Positions 12,261 to 24,049 of a stretch of 64,000 nt of DNA are shown here, piece after piece; within the stretch, counting starts at the first letter, position 1; every line of letters starts with the position of its first letter. The translations under genes were made by a program, and so were the position numbers. The DNA comes from Prochilodus magdalenae. Taxonomy: Eukaryota; Chordata; Actinopteri; Characiformes; Prochilodontidae. The DNA is taken from contig JAMWET010001365.1 in the NCBI GenBank assembly GCA_024036415.1, positions 311,501 to 375,500 on the forward strand. Direction: 5' to 3'. The notes beneath the pieces were generated by a model. The model worked only from the letters and a program-made list of their open reading frames with translations. It was not told the DNA's origin and did not search any database.

Positions 12261-13320
12261 AATCCCATCAGCATTTAGATTTGCATTACAATGTTTAAGG
12301 AAAACAGTGGATCCTGGGTTCACAGGTGATGTTTGCATGATTTGTGTCTAGTGATTGTATTTTATCATTCAGTGATTTAGCTGTAACTGTGTGCACTTGA
12401 TGATTTGAGCTCATCTATTTTGATTTTTGGTGTTTTTCTCCCACTTTACACTGCTGCTGCTACTGAGGCCGAAACTCCATATCTAGGACTTTCCTGTGTG
12501 GTCCCCTGCTTTGTCTCGTAATATTAAATACATGCCCTTCTAGTAAAACCACAGTGGGAAGAAAGACAAAGTGTAATCTCCAGGTTCTAGTAAGCTCAGG
12601 TTTCAGTGTTCATTCAGATGCTATTGACGCTGCTACCTTTGTTTGGTGTTTTTGTAAGTTTTGTTAGCATTTGTTTCTAAAAGTACTTTTTGATGCATAA
12701 ATCACATTGCCTTTGGTAATGATGAATTTAAATGATGTAATCATATTAATAATAATAAAGCATGAATTTGTGGAGGAGCATAATTTATGTCTTTCCCTGT
12801 TTCATCAGGCAAAAAAAAAGAAATAAAAGACATGTCATAAAAGTTTTATAAGTTTAGATAATATGTTATAATATGTTAACTAAATTGTGCTGTGTAGCAG
12901 TAATTGTAATCAGCTCTATAGTGAACAAAAGCTCCCCAGCACTTTTTTTTGCTGCACTGTTTATGTCTGTGCAGAAAAGCAAATTGACACCAGCACATTG
13001 CACTGGATGCACGCGCCAGGACGGCACACCACGGGGGGGGGGGGGGTGCTTGCGCCGGGGCAAATTAATGTGTGGTGCAAAGAAAGCTTAGAAAGCTGGC
13101 CTCTCTCACCCACTTCTTCCATTCTGAAGGACCTGAGCTGGAGGGACAGGTAAACTCTCGCTCTCTCTGACTCTTCTCAGCGAGTCAATAAATCAATGTA
13201 CTGTAGACATTCGGAATAATTAAAAATATTTCTAACCAATACTTTACAGTATAACTAGTCCAATAGTATGTTATCATGTATTCATTAAATATGACATATT
13301 CACCAATATATATATCAGAT
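12261..13320. other. Duplicated 3' flank of gene A
   Basis: Aligns with about 58997-60216 downstream of gene B and carries the gene's 3' untranslated region and flank. A G run (13025-13037) sits where gene B has a CA microsatellite. Similarity ends near 13320, marking the right boundary of the duplicated block. No coding sequence was found. Confidence 0.7.
12754..12759 (+). terminator. Candidate polyadenylation signal of gene A
   Basis: AATAAA about 490 bases after the gene A stop region, aligned with the signal at 59437 downstream of gene B. Confidence 0.45.
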
Positions 13321-14584
13321 ACTGTCACATCCTGCCTTGCCCATGTTTGTCTGTTTTCTCTGGTTTTGTTTCTTGTCACTTCCATGTGCCTTTTGTTGTC
13401 CTGTTTCATGAGCATGACAAATAGTTATTGTATGTGTTCATTTAGGGCCTGGCCTGAAAATGTCCCCTAGCATCAAAATGAGTTAGGGGTTGGTGCTGAA
13501 GTCTCTATATTCCTCGTACTTTACACTCATCTCATAATTTTCTGCACCTTGGTTGTTCTACGTGCTCAGTTTGGTTTGCAGGGTGTGATGTGTGCTGATG
13601 CATTTACACAGTATTAAATTGTTTTAGGAGCTGCATGCATCATCACATTGTTTTGTTTTAAAGATGCCTGAGGTGTTTAAGTGTAAATCACAATGTCGCT
13701 TTCATATGTAGTGTATGATTGTTTACATGAGGAGAATCAGTTTCTTGTTACCTGAGTGGAAGATCTCTGTAGCCCTGTAGTCTTCTTTACATTTATCCAT
13801 TTGTAAAAGGATGTTTTTGACATACCAATATCTGGGATGCCCAAGTGAGAGGCTTTTCTATGCAGAGAGACATTATAATGGCTGGTAGTCAGTCCTATTA
13901 TAGAAGGCCTGAATAATAAAAATAAATGCCAATGGCTAATCACTCATTTCTGTTGCACAAAAATACATCATTTCAGGGCCTTAAGGTATCCTGGGTTCCT
14001 CTAAACTACAGTTCAAAATAGTAGAACTATTGGTACCACAAAACTGTAGCTGTGCCTTTTCAATTAGCTATCGCTTCAGTAGTAGTTTTAGGGTTCTGGT
14101 TTTAAGAGTTTTGCCCCATGGTTTTTACATACACAATAGTCACTGGCCTTATAAGTTACAGGACTTTATATATGAAAAGGTGGATGGAAAGATTTAAGCA
14201 GACAGAACTGTACCAGGCTATCAATATATACCACCTGCAGTTCATGTATAGTGCTACCTATATATGCGCTGTGGTAGGACATTTAGACAAGGTGGCACAA
14301 TGTTCCAGAACAGGGGTTTATGGGGAGCCTAGTGACTTCCTCTCTCTGTGTTATATCAAAAACTCCAGAAGAGGCCTGTACATGTCCTAAATTAATGGGA
14401 GTCAATGGTGCTATAGGCTTAAAACAAAAAGTAAACAGAAAAAAGTAAAAGTTTTGAACCATATGTTCTTGAACTGTAGACAGATGCATTTCCCTGGGGG
14501 GAGGATGGTTTATTCTCAGCAAACAGGCAATAGGACACTAGTATTATTGCTACCTTTAAAGAGAGTTTGTAGCCAACTACACCA
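13321..14584. other. Intergenic, nothing recognised
   Basis: AT-rich single-copy-looking sequence with scattered short reading frames, none with a domain or splice context I could support. Confidence 0.5.
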
Positions 14585-14760
14585 CCTTGGGTTATAAGGG
14601 CTTTAAAGATTATCCAGAGTGACTTACAAGGTTAATCATATTACAGGCAAGTCAATGTAGCGTTAGGAGTCTTGCCCAAGGACTCGAACCCCAGTCTTCC
14701 ACATGTGGTGGTGGCTCCCTGGCAGGTAGTGGTGTTGTCTGCTAAGCTACACCAGCCACT
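14585..14760. repeat. SINE-like dispersed fish repeat
   Basis: Contains TTATCCAGAGTGACTTACAA, then GGACTCGAACCCCAGTCTTC and CTGCTAAGCTACACCAGCC. These words recur in SINE-like repeats across teleost genomes. Boundaries are approximate. Confidence 0.6.
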
Positions 14761-15639
14761 TATCACTGTAACTGATAAACTACCTTCAAGACAAAAAGTT
14801 TTTTGTTTTTTTTTTTATCTTGGGCGGTGAGCAATTCAGAACCTAGGTACAAAGCACCACTGGGGTCTTCTAGTTCACATTCACTTAAAGAACACTGCGG
14901 GCAAGCCCAGCACCACACCACATGCAGCCCTTAGATCAGAAGATTCATCAAATGTTTATCAAATGTTAACTTCTAATAAATAGTTTTCAACGGAAATTAG
15001 TTCAGAATTTATTACACTCTGTGCATATGAATTATGAAGTGATTCTACTGAACAGTTTTTAAGTAAATGGCATCTATAACCCCCAAATTTGTCAAGTGTA
15101 ATTTTTATTTTTATATTTATATTTTTAATACTAAACAGAAACAAAAATGTACAATGACAACACAGATACAAATAAATGCTTTCCCCACTAAATTCCCCTC
15201 CTCCACCCCCCAGCCTCCCACCCCCCCCCACTTCCCAGCTGGAAAGGATAGTCATTAACACAAATTAGCACAGAATTACACTAAAAAATGAACACCATCA
15301 ATTTGACAATAGTACTAGTAGAATTCCCTCTTCCATCCACGCCCCCAGCTCGCCCATAAGTTTCTACATAGCCTCAACTGGCGTGCACTTGCACATGAGC
15401 GAAAAAATAATACGCATCGAATTTACAATAGCTTTAGGGGCATATGCGTCCGATATAGGCATTAGACTGACACAAAAGCTAATATAAATAAATATAAATG
15501 ATAAATAAATAAATGATAAAATAAAAATAAATAAATACATTTTGCTGGAGTTAACAGACTGAAATCAAAGAGAATAATCTGCTGTCCGGTCTTCACATGG
15601 ATTAGAGTGTAAGTTACTCTATATCCCTAATTTACCATT

Positions 15640-15960
15640 TTCAAACCCTTTAATCATACATTAAGTAATTCACTAAAGTTATTAGCCAGATTTTTCCATA
15701 TTTGGATTGTTGGAGCCTTAGCATTGTAAATTCTAGCAGTAGAGAGCTCCATCATAACTATATCATGAAAATAAAATAACCACTTTCTACTATGCATCGT
15801 ACAAGGGGGCATCCAATGTTGAAATATCAGTTTTTTTGCTGCGGTCAAACCAGCAAACATAATTTTCCTCTGTTTCTCACTGAGCTGTAGTTGTGAATCA
15901 TCATTAAGAAGCAATAAAATTGGTTGAAGGGGAATGTCCTTTTTCTATTAGTTTAGATAG
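15640..15960 (-). mobile_element. L1-type LINE ORF2 tail, 5'-truncated
   Basis: The minus strand encodes IPLQPILLLLNDDSQLQLSE, RKIMFAGLTAAKKLIFQHWM and MMELSTARIYNAKAPTIQIW. This resembles the C-terminal end of L1-type non-LTR retrotransposon ORF2 proteins in fish, where GLTAAKK and a C-terminal MELSTAR-type stretch are familiar. The ORF end lies at 15654. The 3' untranslated part may extend left to about 14950. No reverse transcriptase core remains. Confidence 0.6.
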
Positions 15961-16462
15961 TACAGAAGTCACCCAAGTGTAATTTAACGATTAAGAAATT
16001 TCAACACATAATTTAGTGAAAAGTGAAATTTAACACAATATAAAATGATAATTTCTACTAAGTAGTCCATAAAAAAAAATCAGGTCAGTATGTATATATG
16101 AATTTTGAATTGATTGTACTCTATCATTTGTAAACGGTAAAGTGGGACAGCTGTCCAAAAAAAGTCCAAAAGTATCCCATGACACAGGTTAGCTTTCTCG
16201 AGGCTCTGCAAAAAGACGCTGTTGTGCCTTTCTGACTAGAATGGCACAGTTTAGAGACCAATTAAGATCATTAGAGATGTGGATGCCCAGGAAAGCTAGA
16301 CACACGTTTTACTACAGCTGGGTTGATGCAGATATGGGTGTGTACCCAGCTTCCAACCTTTCTAAAGTCCACAATACTACACAGAATGAGTGTACAACAA
16401 AGACTCCCTTTTTAGCTGGTGCTGCAGTCACTAAAGCAGAAACTAGGAGGACAACCTAAAAG

Positions 16463-17648
16463 TGAAAAAATTAATGAATTAATGAAACAAGAGAACCCTG
16501 GTTAGCGGGAAGGTAGGATGATCTATTGAATCATTTAGTGTGTACTGACTGGTGCAGTGTTGAATTAAAACAGCTACAGTGATGAATCCAAAGGTTGGCC
16601 AAATTACATCTTGATATATACAGTACATACATGTGCAGTCTACATTTATTGCGTATTGGGTCTTACATGGGCTCCCACACTGTGGATGCCAGCAGCTTTT
16701 ACTGCGTGCACGATGGAGAATGGTGGTAAAAGAAAACGCAGGATAAAAGAGAGGAAGAGGAAAAAGCACTTGAGCAAATGGTCCAGCGAAAAATATAGCC
16801 GAATATATACCTAAATAAATATATATTAGTATCACGCGCGCCCCCGTTTGTTATGTAAATATTATAGCAAGGGCAAAGCAGTGATGCTGTAAAAGAGAGC
16901 CATTAAGACTGATGAACTGACGGAACCTCTGTTCGTTTAAACATGGGACTTGGACTAGATCATCGCCACTGTATTATGCCAGTTAAAATAAAATCAGCCC
17001 ATATGAATTAAACGTCTTCAGTCTGAGTTGTACAAAGTCAACAGATAAATAAAAAGCTATTAAAATAAAATCATAAAATGAAAGAAATAACGCTTATAAG
17101 TAAGGCACGTATAAACTGTCCAGTGGATAAATAACAGGGTGAGGAAGAAGGCTTTCTCGTGAAAGTGAACTAATTGCTAAGCCATGTTTCCTTTTGCTTC
17201 TTATCCTCACAGAGACTACCGCGACAATCAATAAAGACGCCACGTGAATAAACGAGTGAATTCGAATCGAGGAAAAGAGAGAAGGAAAGGCATGATGAAA
17301 ATGAGTGTAGAAGTGGGTTATAGGCTCTGCTGCTTGTGAGGGGTGTGTATCGATTGATTCTGAAGGTGACGCTGATCAGGTTCGACGGCGACGCGGTGAC
17401 GTTGCGATCCATCACAATTAGTCGATTTATCACCGAGAGAACAGCGCGGAGGTGGGGTAATCGACTATTGGCTATTGATAATGAGGTTAGTAGGCCGTCC
17501 AGCGGGTTTTGCTATGTTTCCTCATGTGGAAACATGATTTGGTGTGAAATGTGTTTGTGTTTCAGCCCAAATCGCAATTCCATGAAAAAATTAATGAATT
17601 AATGAACCAAGAGAACCCTGGTTAGCGGGAAGGTAGGATGATCTATTG
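16463..17648. repeat. 66-bp direct repeats flanking a 1.05-kb segment
   Basis: Bases 16463-16528 and 17583-17648 are the same 66 bases with one difference (A/C), both in + orientation (TGAAAAAATTAATGAATTAA start; ATGATCTATTG end). The enclosed 16529-17582 includes a relatively CpG-rich part (about 17340-17470) and a GCGCGCCCCCG patch near 16835. No protein was recognised inside. Confidence 0.85.
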
Positions 17649-18200
17649 GTTGACGTTACGTATGCCATGCTTTTCAAACATGTCAGTGCAGCATCTGACA
17701 AATGAGGATACTAAGGAGCAAACATAATCCAAAGAGTCACAACAAGGGAAGCTAGGGAGGGAAACAAACACACAATGTGCAACAGTAAGCCTCACAATAT
17801 CATATTACTGGCTTAACTGCAGTTTCAGAACTAGGCGGTAACATTCTCCACAGTAAATATACATTTTATCTTCTAAAAAGGAAGATCATAAAAAAGCAAG
17901 AAAATGTACAGCATTATTATAATTAGATGTTTGTGACACTTGAGCATCCTAAAGTTTCCAGCTTTTATTTACTTCCAGGCATTCGAGCCAAACGGACCGC
18001 CAGACAGAGTAAAGAACAGAACAGAACCGCTGCAGCGAAGCAAAAGACAGCAGCCTCTCAGCACATGCGCACTCACCCACTCAACCGCACATGCTGTTTC
18101 TCTCTCATGGCCAAAAGAGGCTCCAAAACTAATGCAACATATAAATTTAAATATGCGTTAATACAACAGTTAAGTGCTATGACATATTACACATAATACT
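17649..18200. other. Intergenic, nothing recognised
   Basis: No reading frame, repeat copy or RNA gene that I can support. Confidence 0.45.
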
Positions 18201-20240
18201 AATGGCATGATGCGTCATCCTGCTGGAATATCCAATCATTGTGGGGTTACATGAAGCGGTGACACATAGCAGGCACCAGTCAATGACATGTTTAGTTGGA
18301 ACAGTGGATCCAGCCCATGCCATGAGAACACAACCCAGACCTGTAAGAACCACTACAAGCCAGAACAGTGCCCAGTTAACAACTGGGGTCCATGGATTAA
18401 TGGGGTCTATGCCACACCTACCATCAGCCCCTAATTACTTTTACCATGACTCATCAGACCCACCCCAGCATATTACCAGTCATCTAGAGTCCAGTAAGCA
18501 ACGTCATTAGGCATCATAAGTCATCTAACTTTAATTATCAACAGCACAAATGAGGTTAACACAACCTTGTTTTATGGCTAAAGCCACCCTGAAATTCACA
18601 TCATTCACACCAGTTCTGGACAACTTGGGCCTGAGGCATGATGCATCACCCTGCTGGAATATCCAATCATTGTGGAGCACATGAAGGGCACTGATATGTG
18701 TCAATCAGGTGCTGACTGTGTTGGTGGGTTTCTCCATAGAGATTAGACAACCTGTGTATTTGGAATTCTCTCTCTAAGATAAGGGTCCACATTCACTTGT
18801 TAGGCTCTAGACACTTTTGAACATGTAGTGTACCTTTTAAGTGTGTCTGTCGACGGAATAATGTACTATCTGAACCAGCGATCTAATAATTTCATTCACA
18901 CGGAACAATAGGACTGCACCCAAAGCAAACTCCTGTGTGGCTGGGCAAAACCTCACGCCATGAAATACATGTACTTCCTAAGAATCCATGTCTTAGATTA
19001 AGCTGATTTTTCAATTTAAATACTGATAAGCAATGTAAACCAGACAGCTTTCTGGGCTGGTTTAGTTGCCTATTTGCTTTAGGTGCCGTCATGTTGTTTT
19101 GCATAACTTGATTGTTGAGATAGAACATTACTTTCTCTGCAGACACAGTTACATGGTACACTACATGTCCAAAAGTATCTAGACCCTTTTAAGTGAATGT
19201 GGACCCTTCTCTGAGAGAACTTGCCAAGGCTTGGCTCGCCTAGTGCCAAGACACAGTCCAGTACAGCAATCAACATTTATTGTATTCATACATGCCAACC
19301 TTACCAAGATCCCAAGATAGCTATTTATTCTATGCAGGGCTAGGCTATTTTATGCTGGTCTGGTGCTGGCGTAGCTAGTCACTCAATCATTGACTTTAAC
19401 TGGTTGAAGCTGTTATAGTTGTAAAGGATGGCCCAAGATCATACTGAATTGTATGAACTAAGAACTCAAAGTAAATATATGTGTGAAGGCAGAATACTTT
19501 TGACGCTATTTACATTTACATTTAAGGCATTTAGCAGACGCTCTTATCCAGAGCGATTTACAACCGTGCTTAGTATTCCATTGGATGGTATTCCAGCTAG
19601 CATAGGAAGAGCCTAAAACTCACCATGAGCTCACATACACACAACTTACACCTCTACTAGTGCTTACTCACTTGAGTGCATTACTTATAGTATGCAATGT
19701 TGATGATGGTAAAATATTGTTAACTGTGAAGATAAAACTTCATACATTATTAAATGTTTAAATCTATTAAAGTAATTTATTATATAAGTTTATATTAAGG
19801 TTATTTGTTCTAGGAAATGAGGCATTTACTAATGATAAATTAATTTGAAGGAACTGAGGCAGTAATCAGGAACGAATGAATGAGTCATATGATAACCAGA
19901 AGATTGAGTTACTTAGCCTTAACTATTGCATGCACTAATAATAAACATAAAGGTTATAAAGGCTTTGTTCAGTGTCTGAATTGATCAAGAATTCATGTGT
20001 TATTTAAGTCACCTGCATGTTTTCTGTAGATCATCATGTCATCATCTTTTCTACATGTGTCTGGTCGGTCTTGCTGTTTCAGCAGTTCTACTATTTACCT
20101 GTGTTTTTACCTGTGTAAGGTCTGAGGTTTATTGTTGATTTCTAATATTACTTTCTCTGTTTCTACCTGCCTATTGTCTATTATTTGTCACACTGACAAT
20201 CTTTTTTGTTTCCTTAGTTTTAATTCATCCTTCTAGTCTC
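18200..20240. repeat. Intergenic repeat mosaic, copy 1
   Basis: Contains the words CTGCTGGAATATCCAATCAT (18214 and 18652), TAGACACTTTTGAACATGTA (about 18808) with its inverted counterpart ACTACATGTCCAAAAGTATC (about 19160), and AAGCAAACTCCTGTGTGGCT (about 18920). The block 19680-20180 recurs at 21470-21775. Internal inverted ends suggest nested MITE-like elements. No coding capacity. Confidence 0.7.
19508..19565. repeat. SINE/LINE-tail-like fish repeat
   Basis: The sequence GGCATTTAGCAGACGCTCTT with ATCCAGAGCGATTTACAA is a very common dispersed motif in teleost genomes; here only this core is present. Confidence 0.65.
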
Positions 20241-20429
20241 TCTCATTAAACTCACTCATTCACTCTTCTTCTAACCCTCTTAATCCTTCTTGGCTATAAG
20301 GGGAGCTGGAGCCTATCCTTGTGCTCAAGTGGGTGACAGTCCACCAGTCCATTGCAGGCAGGCAGACACGCACGCACGCACACGCACGCGCGCACACACA
20401 ATCAGGTGGGCTCGAGAAGGAAAAACACA

Positions 20430-20640
20430 TACAGTGAGAAAAATAAGTATTTGAACACCCTGCGACTTTGCAAGTTCTCCCACTTAGAAATCTAAAATTT
20501 CATCTTAGGTGCATGTCCACTGTGAGAGACAAAATCTAAAAAAAAAATCCGGAAATCACCATGTATGATTTTTTAATAATTTATTTGTGTGTTACTGCTG
20601 CATATAAGTATTTGAACACCTGTGATAATCAATGTTATCT
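20430..20640. mobile_element. Tc1-like terminal fragment
   Basis: CAGTGAGAAAAATAAGTATT followed by TGAACACCCTGCGACTTTGC is a terminal inverted repeat of the same family as the element at 39350-40345. A second AAGTATTTGAACACCTGTGA lies at about 20606. Only ends remain and the transposase is missing. Confidence 0.7.
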
Positions 20641-20834
20641 GTTATGGCATCTGAATACATTTCTAAATGATATAAAGGACCAGAACATAAGGTAAGAAAG
20701 GCATTTAGGATTGAGTGCTCATGGCAAGGTGAAACGAATGATCAGCGTTCCAACGAGGCATGAGAGTGGAATGCCTTGAATGGGCTCATGTCTAGTGAAT
20801 GTGCAGGCCACACTGTTTGTCAGAACTCTCCAGA

Positions 20835-21780
20835 ATGCTCTTCCAACCAATTTTGGACAACTTGGGCCTGAGGCATGATGCATCATCCTTCTGGAATATC
20901 CAATCATTGTGGAGTACATGAAGGGGACTGCCATGTGTCAATCAGGTGCTGACTGTGTTGGTGGGTTTCTCCATAGAGATTAGACAACCTGTGTATTTGG
21001 AATTCCCTCTCTAAGATAAGGGTCCACATTGGCTTGTTAGGTTCTAGACACTTTTGAACATGTAGTGTACCTTTTAAGTGCGTCTGTCGGCGGAATAATG
21101 TACTGAACAAATACGAAACAATAGGACCGCTCCCAAAGCAAACTCGTGTGTGGCTGGGCAAAACGCAGCACAAAACCTCACGCCATGAAATACATGTACT
21201 TCCTAAGAATCCATGTCTTAGTTTAAGCTTATTTTTCAGTTTAAATACTGATAAGTAATGTAAACCAGACAGCTTTCTGGGCTGGTTTAGTTGCCTATTT
21301 GTTTTGGGTGCAGTCATGTTGTTTTGCACGAACTGATGGTTCAGATAGATTGGTTCAGATCATTATTCCCTCTGTAAAGGGTGGGCCAACATCATATTGA
21401 ACCAACTCAAAACAACTCAAAGTGAATATGCGTGTGAAGGCAGAATACTGTTGGCACTGTGCTGTACAATGTTGATGATGGTAAAATACTGTTAACTGTG
21501 AAGATAAAATTTAATGTTTATATTTACAAGTTTATATTAAGGTTATTTGTTCCACTAGGAAATGAGGCATTTACTAATGATAAATTAATCTGAAGGAACT
21601 GAGGCAGTAAGGCTGAGATCTATCATGTCATCATCTTTTCTACATGTGTCTGGTCGGTCTTGCTGTTTCAGCAGTTCTTCTATTTACCTGTGTTTTTACC
21701 TGTGTAAGGTCTGAGGTTTATTGTTGATTTCTAATATTACTTTCTCTGTTTCTACCTGCCTATTGTCTATTAGAGTAAGT
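20835..21780. repeat. Intergenic repeat mosaic, copy 2
   Basis: A direct repeat of parts of 18600-20190 with the middle deleted. 20850-21340 matches 18610-19100 and 21470-21775 matches 19690-20180. Identity looks high, so this duplication is fairly recent. Confidence 0.8.
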
Positions 21781-21999
21781 AAAATACAACACTGTGCAGA
21801 GTACTGTATGTCTCAATTCATCACATAGAAAGAACTGACTAATCACTGCTGGTAAATTCATGACGTTTGTGGCTACTTCCTGAAGTAATGGACCATTCAT
21901 ACTTTATTACTGATGAAATACTGATTATTCATGATGAATACATGATGTCTGTGCCTGCTAAAATAAAGATGGACCAGTAAAATCTTTATTACTGACTAA

Positions 22000-22420
22000 A
22001 TTACAGCATGGCTAACAGCGGTTCAGCTACAGATGTTCTAAGCAAGGGCTCCTCAGTTCTGGTCCTGGAGGACTGGAGTCCAGCACAGTTTGGTGATCTC
22101 CATCAGCAAACCAGAAAATCAACAACCTGAATTGGACTCTTCTCTCCAGAAACTGTTGGCACCTATTCTCAGTCATCTTACCTTAGAAGCAGATTCTGTC
22201 TGTTTGGAAAGTGCCCTCTCAGCCGTCAATGCTCAGATTGTCTTAAATCCATACCGGTTGAGCTTCCGCATGAAACTCTACATAGCTGAAGTCTGAAAGA
22301 CCTTCGACTCTCCCTGTTGAATTTCTACTCTATAAAGCTCTAAGTCAATGACGACACAGGTTCCGAGTTATTGTTCCTAGGTCTGCCAAGCTTTGGACTC
22401 AGTTCACTTGGCAGCATCTA
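22000..22420. repeat. Possible dispersed repeat
   Basis: Starts CTCAGTTCTGGTCCTGGAGG, a phrase typical of dispersed elements in fish. It has no recognisable protein; ends are unclear. Confidence 0.4.
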
Positions 22421-22821
22421 TAGCACATGGGCTAATAGACCTACAGGCTCAGTAGTATAAAGAGTAAACACATATGTACATGTATAGTCTTTTGTGGCCT
22501 CACTACTAGGACTACTGGCCTATAGTAACGTGTCTATGTTCTTCTGATTGTTTTTCTCTTTTAAGGAGCTTTAAAATGATTATTAAATATAATCATTGTG
22601 AACAAAATGGTACATTTTAAAGAGTTATACATTTTTTTTTTGAGAAATCTCTAGTCATGTGTTTTAATGACCAGTATATTTTATGATGGATGTATTGTTA
22701 TAAAACATTACATAAAACCTTTGAGGAAATAAAATAAACAACACTTTAATGAAACTACTTTCCTCTTCTACTTCTACACTGTAAAGAATAAAAACATGAA
22801 TACAGTTTGTATCTTAGCCAA

Positions 22822-22975
22822 TCTTACCTCCATCAACTACACCCTCCAACCCCACTGTTCTTCAACCTCAACTCCACCCTCCAGCCTCCCCTCCACCCAT
22901 TAACCTCACCTCTACCCTCAAACCCACTACCAAGCCACCTCACCTCTACCCTCACACCTCTCCCCTTAACTATGG
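22822..22975. repeat. C-rich, G-poor low-complexity tract
   Basis: About 150 bases of CTCCA/CCTCACC-like words with almost no G on the + strand, followed by a GT-rich patch (23010-23050). Confidence 0.75.
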
Positions 22976-23039
22976 TAGATAAAGATAGCTATCTCACACA
23001 GAGGAAATATGTGTGTGGGTGTGTGTGTGTGCATGTGTG

Positions 23040-23560
23040 TGTGTGTATGCCTGCCTGTGATGGACTGCCCATCAGTCACCCATTGTACACAAGGATATGC
23101 TGCAGCACTCCTTGCGACCCAGAAGGATTAAACGGATTGGAAAAAGAGTGAATGAGTGAGTATAACTAGAGGGACTAGAAGGAAGAATTAAAACTAAGAA
23201 CATTGTTCCAATAGAGAACTACTGGCAAAAAAAAAAAAGATGTTCGGGTGACGTTTGGACTAAATAATAGAAGATAGGCAGGTAGAAACGGGGCAGGTCA
23301 CATTAGAAACAATAAACCTCAGACCTTGCACAGGTAAAAACACAGGTAAACAGAAGGACTGCTTAAAAAGCAAGACCATCCTTATCATGTAGTAAAGATG
23401 ATGACATGATGGATCTACAGAAAACATGCAGGTGATTTTGACAGACACATTAATCTAGAACGCTGATCTTGTGACAACAGAATGCATAATTAACACATTC
23501 CTGATAAATTCAGACACTGAACTTCATTACCTTCATCTTCATTATTAGTGCATGCCTCAG
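23040..23560 (-). repeat. Inverted copy of 19925-20370
   Basis: The reverse complement of this block matches the direct sequence near 19925-20370. Shared marks include the GTCTGAGGTTTATTGTT phrase, the TCTACCTGCCTAT phrase, and CATCCTTCTAGTCCCTCT-like text next to the CTGCCTGCAATGG region. Confidence 0.75.
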
Positions 23561-24049
23561 TTAATGCTGAGTAACCCAGTCTTGTGGTTATTAATGTATG
23601 ACTACTCTGTTTACAGTTCCATATAGGCCATTAAGGAGAAATATCTCAGAAATCTTTCAGCAGTCTATCAGTGTTGAAAGAGATCGTAGGTTTCTCTCAT
23701 TTGTATCTAGAACGTCTTGTAATTTAATGGTTAGGTTAATGTCGTTTTCTCTCCTCAGGGGGTTTAGCAGAAAGAATTCAGAAATGGGTTAATTCATTAA
23801 TATGATTAAGAAATGCTCAGCTTCTCCTCAGTTATAGAAAAGTAGATCTTAATAAAAGTTATTTTTTTCTTTGGGCCAGCAAAATATCTCAAATATCTCA
23901 GTATCTCAAAACACAGCACCATACCCAATATCATGAAATACATGTACTTTTAAGTAAATGGGTACCCTTCTCTGAGAACTGGCCTTAGCTTGGCTCACCT
24001 AGTGCCAGGACACCCGGTACAGCAGTCAACATTTATAGTTGTCCTTACA

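Noticed and set aside
13025..13037. G-quadruplex-type regulatory element at the G run
   Set aside because: A single G homopolymer inside the indel-dense zone is more likely a consensus artefact, and it is not shared by the gene B copy.
20904..21329. 141-codon minus-strand frame in the intergenic repeats
   Set aside because: It covers a repeat unit present four times nearby, only some copies are open, and no domain is recognisable.
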